From: Neorhizobium galegae
GTDB lineage: Bacteria; Pseudomonadota; Alphaproteobacteria; Rhizobiales; Rhizobiaceae
Length of the DNA: 64,000 bases
Assembly (NCBI RefSeq): GCF_017877055.1
Contig: NZ_JAGIPG010000001.1
Location: 310,001-374,000, forward strand
Direction: 5' to 3'
The position numbers and the translations under genes are program-made. The stretch's first letter is position 1, and the number at the start of each line of letters is the position of its first letter. Shown in pieces: positions 1 to 7,392 of the stretch. The notes under the pieces are model-generated. The model was given only the letters and a program-made list of their open reading frames with translations, had not been told where the DNA came from and ran no database searches.

Positions 1-293
1 TCGGTTTCGGAAAGGCCCCAGCCGTTCAGAACGACCTTGTCGCCGGCCTTCCATTCCGGGGAACGGGATTCGACCACGGTGCCGGAAAGGTCGATGCCGC
101 CGATCATCGGCAGGCGCCGGGCGATGCGGCCCTTGCCGGTGATCGCCAAGCCGTCCTTGTAGTTCAGCGTCGAAAAGGCGATCTCGACCAGCACGTCATT
201 GTCGGGAAGGTCGGCGATCGAGATTTCTCTGAAGGCACCTTTCGGCTTGCCGTCGATGGCGTCGATGACCATGGCGGTGAAGGTCTCGGTCAT
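1..293 (-). CDS. AcuI-like acrylyl-CoA reductase / quinone oxidoreductase, N-terminal part
   Basis: Only the first 97 or so codons are in the window; the gene runs off the left edge. The product is a zinc-free medium-chain dehydrogenase/reductase. The stretch with NYKDGLAITGKG, then MIGGIDLSGTV, then DKVVLNGWG is typical of the AcuI/YhdH branch, which reduces acrylyl-CoA to propionyl-CoA with NADPH. The ATG at 293 has GGGAG about 6 bases upstream. It lies 49 bases downstream of the GntR gene on the same strand, so the regulator may control it. The family call is good from the N-terminal signature; the exact substrate is inferred. The NADPH-binding domain lies outside the window. Confidence 0.8.
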   Translation of the reverse strand, partial: MTETFTAMVIDAIDGKPKGAFREISIADLPDNDVLVEIAFSTLNYKDGLAITGKGRIARRLPMIGGIDLSGTVVESRSPEWKAGDKVVLNGWGLSET

Positions 294-301
294 GTTTCTC
301 T

Positions 302-335
302 CCCGATGTTCTGGTGTGCCCGATATTCTGGCGTG
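302..335. repeat. Two tandem 17-bp repeats in the 5' leader of the AcuI-like gene
   Basis: On the minus strand the leader reads CACGCCAGAATATCGGG followed directly by CACACCAGAACATCGGG, differing at 2 of 17 positions. The second copy ends against the GGGAG ribosome-binding site of the AcuI-like gene. It may be a small tandem duplication or a paired protein-binding site. No function is shown by the sequence itself. Confidence 0.6.
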
Positions 336-342
336 ATTGAAT

Positions 343-1101
343 TTAGGCGGAGGCCTGCGAAGGCGCATCGCGCCTGGCGCGCGCGTCGAGCACGGCGGAA
401 TAGCTTTCGCGCACATAGGCGAGCAGCCGGGCCAGCGCATCGGCAGCTCTGGCATCTGCACGGTCGCGCACCGCATCGACGATTTCCTGGTGCAGCGAGG
501 CGACGTGGTGGCGTTCGCGGACCCGGAAGACGATCATGTTGGTGATCGGAATGAAGGCTTCGATGACGGTGTACATCATCAGTTTCAGGGGGCCGTTGCC
601 GGTCGATTCCACCAGCGCCCGGTGAAAGCGCACGTCGGATGCGCAGAAATCCTCGTCGCTGACCGCCTCGTCCAGTTGCAGGGCGATTTCCGCCTGCATC
701 GCTGCGAGGTCGGCTTCGCTGCGGTTTGCAGCGGCCAGCCGGCAGCATACGGCTTCCGTTTCCAGCCTTGCGGTGATGATTTCTTCGATATCGAAGGCGC
801 CGATGCCGACGAGCAGTGTGGCAGCCCCGGTAATTGCCTTCGAAAGGCCCTCCGGATCCGGCCGCTTGACGAAATTGCCGCCGGTCGGGCCGCGCTTGGA
901 ATGAATGAGGTTCTGGGCGGCGAGACGCTTCAGCGCCTCGCGCACGGTCGGGCGGGAAATGCCGAAACTCTTGGCGAGCTCTTCCTCGGTCGGCAGGCGT
1001 TCGTCGATCTTCAGCCGGCCGTCCATGATCGCGGAACGGATGTTGTCGGACACTTGCCTGGCGATGCCCGTGCGGACAACCTCGTCGTATTTGAGGATCA
1101 T
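343..1101 (-). CDS. GntR family transcriptional regulator, FadR/FCD subfamily
   Basis: A 252-residue DNA-binding regulator. Residues about 33-80 form the GntR winged helix (LPTEEELAKSFGISRPTVRE, then a KRGPTGGNFV wing), and the remainder is an all-helical FCD ligand-binding domain with conserved Arg and His residues of the FadR group. I chose the ATG at 1101 over one at 1134 because GGAAGGA sits 5-6 bases upstream of 1101. FCD regulators usually respond to small organic acids. It is divergent from the FAD-dehydrogenase/indolepyruvate oxidoreductase operon and upstream of the AcuI-like gene, so either or both are likely targets. The effector is unknown. Confidence 0.88.
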   Translation of the reverse strand: MILKYDEVVRTGIARQVSDNIRSAIMDGRLKIDERLPTEEELAKSFGISRPTVREALKRLAAQNLIHSKRGPTGGNFVKRPDPEGLSKAITGAATLLVGIGAFDIEEIITARLETEAVCCRLAAANRSEADLAAMQAEIALQLDEAVSDEDFCASDVRFHRALVESTGNGPLKLMMYTVIEAFIPITNMIVFRVRERHHVASLHQEIVDAVRDRADARAADALARLLAYVRESYSAVLDARARRDAPSQASA

Positions 1102-1208
1102 GTCATCCTTCCCGCGTATTCCTGGCCCGCGCATTCCCGGGGCTCAGTCTCCTGTCTATAGTGATGCCATGGCGGCGGTGAAAAGGCTACTGCTTTTTAA
1201 ATATAGGT

Positions 1209-1236
1209 TTGACAAATAGGGGAATGGGAATAACTT
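1209..1236 (+). promoter_or_regulatory. Sigma-70-like promoter for the dehydrogenase/oxidoreductase operon
   Basis: TTGACA at 1209-1214, a 16-base spacer, then TAACTT at 1231-1236, 27 bases before the first start codon. The -35 hexamer is a perfect consensus match and the -10 is weaker. It sits in the divergent gap facing the GntR gene, where a repressor could act. Confidence 0.45.
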
Positions 1237-1263
1237 CGCCCCAAGAAAAGAGGGAACGAGAGA

Positions 1264-2745
1264 ATGGGCGCAACCGCATTCGGTGGAGCCGGAGCGCAGG
1301 GCAGTGAAGGCGGCATTGCGGAGGAGAGCACCTTGTCCTCCGACCGCGTGAACCGTCTTCTCTCCAGCCTCGAAAACCGGCTGGATGCCGCCGCGATCCT
1401 AGCCGGCGATGCGGTTTCCGATGGTTATGCCGCCGATGCGACTGCTCGTGGCAGTCGACCAGCCGCCGTCCTGCGTCCGCGCAACACCGAAGACGTTTCC
1501 GCCATTCTCTCTGTTGCGAATGAACTCCGCCAGCCGATCGTCGTGCAAGGCGGCCGCACCGGGCTTTCCGGTTCCTCCCGGCCGGTCGAAGGCGAGGTCT
1601 CCATCTCGCTCGAACGGATGAATGGCATCGAGTCGATCGACGCGGCGGCCCAGACGATGATCGTCAAGGCGGGCACGCCGCTGCAGGTCGTCCAGCAGGC
1701 GGCGAGCGATGCGGGCCTGTTTTTCGGCGTCGATATTGGCGCCCGCGGCACCGCGACGGTTGGCGGCAATATTGCCACCAATGCCGGTGGTATCCGGGTT
1801 CTGCGCTATGGCATGTACCGGGCGCAGGTCATGGGGCTGGAAGCGGTGCTGCCGGATGGCACGATCCTCTCCTCGCTCAAGGGTCTGGCGAAGGACAATT
1901 CCGGCTATGACCTCAATCCGCTGTTCATCGGCACCGAAGGCACGATCGGCGTCATCACCCGCGCCTGCCTGAAGCTGCATCCGAAACCGCTGGTCGAGCG
2001 CAACGCCTTCGTGGCGCTGCCGTCGCTCAAAGCAGCGCAGGAACTGCTGGCGAAGCTCCGGGTCGAGCTGTCCGGTCTGCTCTCCGCCTTCGAGGCGATC
2101 TTTCCGAATATCTATGAAGGCACGGTCGATTATATGGGCATCCGTCCGCCGGTCGAAAAAGGGGCCGGCATGTATGCCATGGTCGAGATCCAGGGGCAGG
2201 CGCCGGATCAGGACAACGAGCGTTTCGAAGCGGCCCTGGCAGCCGCCTTGGAAGACGGTCTCGCGACCGATGTTGTGCTCTCCAATTCGATGCGCGAGTT
2301 CAACGGGCTCTGGGGCATTCGCGACGGCATCAACGACTATCTGTTCGGCAACGGGGTGACGATCGGGTTCGATATTTCCGTGCCTCTGTCCCGCATGCAG
2401 GAATTTCTCGACAAGGCGGCGCACGCCGTCGAGGAGATCGATCCGGAGGCGCGGACCTATATTTTCGGCCATCTGGGCGATGGCAATCTGCATTACTGCA
2501 TGTTCAGCAGCCAGGAGAAAAAGGTCGCCGAAGCGATCTTCTCGGGCATAAAGGCGGTAGGCGGCGGTGTTTCCGCCGAACACGGTATCGGCACGGACAA
2601 GGTGAAATACCTCAAATACGCCCGAAGCGAAGCCGAGATCGCCATGATGCGCCGGCTGAAAGCCGCGTTCGATCCGAACTACATTCTCAATCGCGGCCGG
2701 GTCTTCGAGGCGCCGGCCCCGGTGCTGCAGGCGGAGCGAGCCTAG
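1264..2745 (+). CDS. FAD-linked 2-hydroxyacid dehydrogenase (GlcD / D-lactate dehydrogenase family)
   Basis: A 493-residue flavoprotein. A PCMH-type FAD-binding domain fills the N-terminal half (GGRTGLSGSS near residue 97, TATVGGNIATNAGG near 162), and an FAD-oxidase C-terminal domain follows, with the metal/substrate motif GHLGDGNLHY near 401 and AEHGIGTDK near 437. The family oxidises D-2-hydroxy acids such as D-lactate, glycolate or 2-hydroxyglutarate to 2-oxo acids. The stop codon at 2743-2745 abuts the start of the indolepyruvate oxidoreductase, so the two are co-translated. The natural inference is that it supplies that enzyme with a 2-oxo acid from a hydroxy acid such as an aryl-lactate. 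The extra ~20 N-terminal residues are unusual, and a later start is possible. Confidence 0.87.
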   Translation: MGATAFGGAGAQGSEGGIAEESTLSSDRVNRLLSSLENRLDAAAILAGDAVSDGYAADATARGSRPAAVLRPRNTEDVSAILSVANELRQPIVVQGGRTGLSGSSRPVEGEVSISLERMNGIESIDAAAQTMIVKAGTPLQVVQQAASDAGLFFGVDIGARGTATVGGNIATNAGGIRVLRYGMYRAQVMGLEAVLPDGTILSSLKGLAKDNSGYDLNPLFIGTEGTIGVITRACLKLHPKPLVERNAFVALPSLKAAQELLAKLRVELSGLLSAFEAIFPNIYEGTVDYMGIRPPVEKGAGMYAMVEIQGQAPDQDNERFEAALAAALEDGLATDVVLSNSMREFNGLWGIRDGINDYLFGNGVTIGFDISVPLSRMQEFLDKAAHAVEEIDPEARTYIFGHLGDGNLHYCMFSSQEKKVAEAIFSGIKAVGGGVSAEHGIGTDKVKYLKYARSEAEIAMMRRLKAAFDPNYILNRGRVFEAPAPVLQAERA

Positions 2746-5700
2746 ATGTCTATCCATGCCGCGCAGGACACGAACCTCTTGAACAGCAAGGTCAGCCTCG
2801 ACGACCGCTACACTCTGGAAAAGGGGCGCATTCTGGTGTCGGGCACGCAGGCGCTGGTGCGGCTGCCGATGATCCAGCGGAGCCGAGATCTGGCGCGGGG
2901 GTTGAATACCGCCGGTTATGTGTCCGGTTATCGTGGTTCGCCGCTCGCCGGTTTCGACCGCGAGATGGGACGTGCGAAGAAATTTCTCGATGCGGCGCAT
3001 GTGAAATTCCATCCGGGCCTCAACGAGGACATGGCAGCCACCGCCGTCTGGGGCACGCAGCAGACCGGCATGTTCGATGGCGTGCGTTACGACGGCGTGT
3101 TCGGCATGTGGTACGGCAAGGGGCCGGGCGTCGACCGCAGCATGGACGTGATCCGCCATGCCAACGCGATCGGCACCAACCCGAACGGCGGCGTTCTGCT
3201 GCTGGTCGGCGACGATCACGGTGCCGTTTCCTCCACTCTGCCGCACCAGAGCGAGCACAACCTGATCTCGGCCATGGTGCCGCTTTTGTCACCCGCGGGC
3301 GTCGGCGAATATATCGAATACGGCCTGCTCGGTTTTGCGATGAGCCGTTATTCCGGCGCCTGGATCGGCTTCAAGTGCCAGACCGAGATCGTCGAATGTT
3401 CGGCGACGGTCGATCTCGATCCGGACAAGCCGCAGATCATTATCCCCGACGAGACTTTCGCGCCGGACGGCCTGTCGTTGCGCTGGCCGGACGGGCCGCA
3501 TGCGATGGAGCTCAGGCTCGAGCGCAAGATGCTCGCCGTGCAGGCCTTTGCCCGCGCCAACCGGATCGACCGCCCCATCTGGGGTGGTACGGGTCGCGCC
3601 CGGCTCGGGATCGTTTCGACCGGCAAATCCTGGCTCGATCTTCTCGGCGCCATGGCGCTGCTCGGCATCGACGAGGTCCGGGCCGCTGAACTCGGGATCG
3701 CGCTCTACAAGGTCGGTCTGGTCTGGCCGCTGGAGCCGCAGGGCATTGCGGATTTCGCATCGAGCGTGGACGAACTGCTCGTGGTCGAGGAAAAGCGCTC
3801 GATCCTCGAAGACCAGATCAAGGCCCAGCTCTTCAATCTCTCCGCCGACCGTCGCCCCCGCGTGTTCGGCAAGGCCGGCGAGAGTGGTGCGACGCTGCTG
3901 CAGGCGATCGGCGAGATCGGCACGCTGTCGGTCGCGAAAGCGATCCTCTCCCGGCTCGACAATCTCGATGAGGCGCTGCAGGCCAAGGCGCGTTTCATCG
4001 AGGAAATGTCGATCGCCATGGGCGTCGAGGCGACGGCGCTGAAGCGCGAGGCCTATTTCTGCTCCGGCTGTCCGCACAGCATATCGACCCGCCTGCCGGA
4101 GGGGAGCCGCGCCTCGACCGGTATCGGCTGCCATATGATGATCATCGGCAACGAGGACCGCAACACCTCGACCTTCACCCAGATGGGCGGCGAGGGTGGT
4201 GCCTGGATCGGCCTGTCGCCCTTCACCGACGAGAAGCATATCTTCGTCAACATGGGCGACGGCACGTATTTCCATTCGGGCCTGCTCGCCATCCGCGCCG
4301 GGATCGCGGCCAAGGTCAACGCCACCTACAAGATCCTCTATAACGATGCCGTCGCCATGACCGGCGGGCAGAAGCATGATGGCGATGTCACCGTACCGGG
4401 GATCGTCGGGCAGATGCTGGCCGAAGGTGCGGCGCGCGTCGTGGTGGTCGCCGAGCGGCCGGAGGTCTGGCAGGGCAATCTGCCGCGCGAAGTGTCCATC
4501 CATCATCGCGACGAGCTCGACGCGGTGCAGCGTGAGTTGCGCGATATTCCCGGCGTGACGGTGCTGGTCTACGATCAGGTCTGCGCCGCGGAAAAGCGCC
4601 GCCGGCGGAAGCGCGGCGCCTATCCGGTCTCGGACAAACGTGCCTTCATCAACGAACTGGTCTGCGAAGGCTGCGGCGACTGTTCCGCCGTCTCCAACTG
4701 CATTTCGATCGAGCCGCAGGAAACCGAATTTGGCCGCAAGCGGCGCATCAACCAGTCGAGCTGCAATACCGATCTGTCCTGCATCAAGGGCTTCTGTCCG
4801 AGCTTCGTCACCGTCGAGGGCGGCAGCATCCGCAAGCCGGCGGCAAAGTCGAAGTCGGTGAAGACGGGCGACCTGCCGCTGCCGGTGTTCACCGCGACCT
4901 TCGAGATGCCCTACAGCATGCTGCTCGCCGGCATCGGCGGCACGGGCGTCATCACCGTCAGCGCTATACTCGCGCAGGCGGCGCTTCTCGATGGGCTGGC
5001 TCTGGTCACGCTCGACCAGACCGGACTTGCCCAGAAGAACGGTTCGGTCGTCTCACATATCCGGCTGGCGAAGGATCCGATGCAGATCAATGCGGTGCGC
5101 GTCGGTCCCGGCGAGAGCGATCTCGTGCTTGGCTTCGATATCGTCGTGGCCGCCCAGAAGAACTCGCTCGCCTCGTTTGCGAAGAACAAGACGCGGGCCA
5201 TCATCGACGACCATTTCGCGCCGACCGCCTCCTTCGTGAAGGACACGACCATCGATTTCCGGCAGGAGGCGACGCTGAAATCGCTGCGCCGTGCCGCCGG
5301 CGACGATGCGGTCGAAACCGTTGCGGCAACCGATATGGCGACGGCGCTGCTTGGCGATGCGATCGCCTCCAACATGTTCCTGCTCGGCCATGCCTGGCAG
5401 CGTGGGCTGGTGCCGATCAGCCTCGCCGCGATCGACAAGGCGATCGAACTCAACGGCACGGGCATTACCATGAACCGCGCCGCCTTTGGGTGGGGCCGCC
5501 GTGCCGCCGTCGATCCGGAAGCCGTCGCCCATGCGGCTGGTCTGGCCAAGATCGAGCCGAAGGCCGAGACGCTGGAAGAGATCGTCGCCCGTCGAACGGC
5601 CTTCCTCACGGACTACCAGAATGCCGCCTATGCGGCGCGTTATGCCGGTCTCGTGGATGTCGCGAAATCGGCCGAGGCGCAGCTGCGCGGCATGAGCGGT

Positions 5701-6222
5701 TTTGCCGAGGCGGTGGCGAAGAACGCCTTCAAGCTGATGGCCTACAAGGACGAATACGAAGTCGCCCGGCTGCATCGCGACCGGAGTTTTGAAAAGAAGC
5801 TTGCCGAGCAGTTCGAAGGCGATTTCAAGATCAAGCATCACCTCGCGCCGCCGCTGATCGCCAAGGTCGATCAGCGCACCGGTCATCCGGCAAAGATGGC
5901 TTTCGGAGGCTGGATCAGACCTGTATTCGGTGTGCTCGAAAAGCTGAAATTCCTGCGCGGCACATCCTTCGATCCGTTCGGCCGTACCGCCGAGCGGCGG
6001 ATGGAGCGGCAGTTGGTCGAGGACTATTTCGCTCTGGTGACCGAGCTTTCCGCGGGGCTCGATGCCCACGGCCACTCGGTCGCCGTCGAGCTTGCCGGAC
6101 TGCCGGACATGGTTCGCGGTTTCGGCCACGTCAAACTGGCCGCCGTCCAGCGCTATGAAAAGCGCAAAACCGATCTCCTTGCGAAATGGCGGGCGAGGGA
6201 GCCGCTCACCCATGTCGCTTAA
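2746..6222 (+). CDS. Indolepyruvate ferredoxin oxidoreductase, fused alpha-beta type
   Basis: A 1158-residue thiamine-diphosphate/iron-sulfur enzyme that decarboxylates aryl-pyruvates to aryl-acetyl-CoA, passing electrons to an acceptor. The N-terminal ~600 residues match IorA, with CSGCPHS near residue 438 and GIGCHMM near 459. A cysteine-rich iron-sulfur region follows (CEGCGDC near 640, CNTDLSC near 672, CPSF after it). The gamma/IorB domain begins with GIGGTGVITV near 728. Fused proteins of about this length are usual in aerobic proteobacteria. It begins on the base after the stop of the FAD dehydrogenase. It probably acts on 2-oxo acids from aromatic or branched amino acids; exact substrate and electron acceptor are not visible. 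Confidence 0.92.
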   Translation: MSIHAAQDTNLLNSKVSLDDRYTLEKGRILVSGTQALVRLPMIQRSRDLARGLNTAGYVSGYRGSPLAGFDREMGRAKKFLDAAHVKFHPGLNEDMAATAVWGTQQTGMFDGVRYDGVFGMWYGKGPGVDRSMDVIRHANAIGTNPNGGVLLLVGDDHGAVSSTLPHQSEHNLISAMVPLLSPAGVGEYIEYGLLGFAMSRYSGAWIGFKCQTEIVECSATVDLDPDKPQIIIPDETFAPDGLSLRWPDGPHAMELRLERKMLAVQAFARANRIDRPIWGGTGRARLGIVSTGKSWLDLLGAMALLGIDEVRAAELGIALYKVGLVWPLEPQGIADFASSVDELLVVEEKRSILEDQIKAQLFNLSADRRPRVFGKAGESGATLLQAIGEIGTLSVAKAILSRLDNLDEALQAKARFIEEMSIAMGVEATALKREAYFCSGCPHSISTRLPEGSRASTGIGCHMMIIGNEDRNTSTFTQMGGEGGAWIGLSPFTDEKHIFVNMGDGTYFHSGLLAIRAGIAAKVNATYKILYNDAVAMTGGQKHDGDVTVPGIVGQMLAEGAARVVVVAERPEVWQGNLPREVSIHHRDELDAVQRELRDIPGVTVLVYDQVCAAEKRRRRKRGAYPVSDKRAFINELVCEGCGDCSAVSNCISIEPQETEFGRKRRINQSSCNTDLSCIKGFCPSFVTVEGGSIRKPAAKSKSVKTGDLPLPVFTATFEMPYSMLLAGIGGTGVITVSAILAQAALLDGLALVTLDQTGLAQKNGSVVSHIRLAKDPMQINAVRVGPGESDLVLGFDIVVAAQKNSLASFAKNKTRAIIDDHFAPTASFVKDTTIDFRQEATLKSLRRAAGDDAVETVAATDMATALLGDAIASNMFLLGHAWQRGLVPISLAAIDKAIELNGTGITMNRAAFGWGRRAAVDPEAVAHAAGLAKIEPKAETLEEIVARRTAFLTDYQNAAYAARYAGLVDVAKSAEAQLRGMSGFAEAVAKNAFKLMAYKDEYEVARLHRDRSFEKKLAEQFEGDFKIKHHLAPPLIAKVDQRTGHPAKMAFGGWIRPVFGVLEKLKFLRGTSFDPFGRTAERRMERQLVEDYFALVTELSAGLDAHGHSVAVELAGLPDMVRGFGHVKLAAVQRYEKRKTDLLAKWRAREPLTHVA

Positions 6223-6249
6223 CCGTTTTCGTTCCTGAGAGTTTTCCGC

Positions 6250-7227
6250 ATGGCAGAAAAGATCATCATCGACACCGATCCCGGCCAGGACGACGCGCTG
6301 GCCATCCTGTTGGCGCTCGCAAGCCCGGAAATCGAGGTGCTGGGAATCGTCGCGGCGGCGGGCAACGTGCCGTTGTCGCTGACGACCAGGAACATCCGTA
6401 AAATCTGCGAGCTCGCGGGTCGTCCCGACATCAGGGTGTTTGCTGGTTGCGACCGGCCGATGAGCGGGCCGCTGGTCACGGCCGAACACGTGCATGGCGC
6501 GACCGGGCTCGACGGTGCAGACCTGCCCGAACCGACCATGCCGCTTCAGGACAAACATGGCATCGATTTCATCATCGAGACCATTGAGAGCGAGCCGGCC
6601 GGCAGCGTGACCGTCTGCACGCTCGGACCGCTGACCAATCTCGGCAAGGCGCTCACCAGGGTGCCGGAAATTGCCGGCCGCATCCGGCGCGTGGTGCTGA
6701 TGGGCGGCGGGCTTTTCGAGGGCGGCAACATCACGCCGGCCGCCGAGTTCAACATCTATGTCGACCCGCCGGCCGCTGCCGTCGTCTTCGGCTCGGGCGT
6801 GCCCATCGTGATGATGCCGCTTGACGTCACCCACAAGACCCTGACGACCCGCGCCCGCGTTGCCGCGATCCAGGCGATCGGCACGCCGCTATCCGACGCC
6901 GTGGTCGGCTGGCTCGATTATTTCGAGCGCTTCGACGTGGCGAAATACGGCAGCGACGGCGGGCCGCTGCACGATCCGAACGTGATCGCCTATCTGCTGA
7001 AGCCGGAGCTTTATTCCGGCCGGCTCTGCAATGTGGAGATCGAGACGGAGTCCGAACTCACCAAGGGCATGACGGTCGCCGACTGGTGGGGCGTGTCCGG
7101 CCGGCCGAAGAACGCGATGTTCATGCGCGATGTCGATGCCGACGGTTTTTATGCGCTGCTGACCGAGCGGCTGTCATGGTTCGGCCGGGCGGAGGCGGCG
7201 GCTAGTCCGAAGTTGCGGCTGGTCTGA
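6250..7227 (+). CDS. Inosine/uridine-preferring nucleoside hydrolase
   Basis: A 325-residue hydrolase that cleaves the N-glycosidic bond of ribonucleosides. The calcium-binding signature DTDPGQDDA is at residues 8-16, VLMGGG lies in the middle, AEFNIYVDP contacts ribose, and the conserved HDP is in GPLHDPNVIAYLL. Length matches the family. It follows the oxidoreductase gene by 27 bases with a weak ribosome-binding site and is probably the last gene of that operon. Its link with the convergent pseudouridine operon suggests a wider nucleoside-salvage role for this locus, but base preference cannot be read from sequence. Confidence 0.9.
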   Translation: MAEKIIIDTDPGQDDALAILLALASPEIEVLGIVAAAGNVPLSLTTRNIRKICELAGRPDIRVFAGCDRPMSGPLVTAEHVHGATGLDGADLPEPTMPLQDKHGIDFIIETIESEPAGSVTVCTLGPLTNLGKALTRVPEIAGRIRRVVLMGGGLFEGGNITPAAEFNIYVDPPAAAVVFGSGVPIVMMPLDVTHKTLTTRARVAAIQAIGTPLSDAVVGWLDYFERFDVAKYGSDGGPLHDPNVIAYLLKPELYSGRLCNVEIETESELTKGMTVADWWGVSGRPKNAMFMRDVDADGFYALLTERLSWFGRAEAAASPKLRLV

Positions 7228-7233
7228 CTCTCA

Positions 7234-7352
7234 ACCCTCATCCCTGTGCTTGTCACAGGGATGAGGCAGCGCCGCGTCTGCGGCGCGGAAGAGTCCTTTC
7301 AGCCCAAGGACTTGGGCTGGCTGGTTTCCTGTGACAAGCACAGGAATGAGGG
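7234..7352. repeat. Nested palindromic intergenic element (RIME-like)
   Basis: The gap between convergent genes is one large imperfect inverted repeat: arms 7234-7262 and 7324-7352 pair with only a few mismatches. Within it are perfect hairpins: CATCCCTGTG with CACAGGGATG (7239-7263), AGCCCAAG with CTTGGGCT (7301-7318) and CCTGTG with CACAGG (7328-7344). This mosaic of palindromes resembles the repeats dispersed in Rhizobiaceae genomes. It could also act as a bidirectional transcription stop for the genes on each side. Confidence 0.75.
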
Positions 7353-7392
7353 TGTGTGGAGCGTCGTGCCAGTAACGAGCGCCAGCTCACCG

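Noticed and set aside
1399-3258. A 619-codon open frame on the minus strand
   Set aside because: It lies antisense to the dehydrogenase and oxidoreductase genes, has a composition rich in Arg, His and Asp typical of reverse-frame translation of GC-rich genes, and shows no domain.
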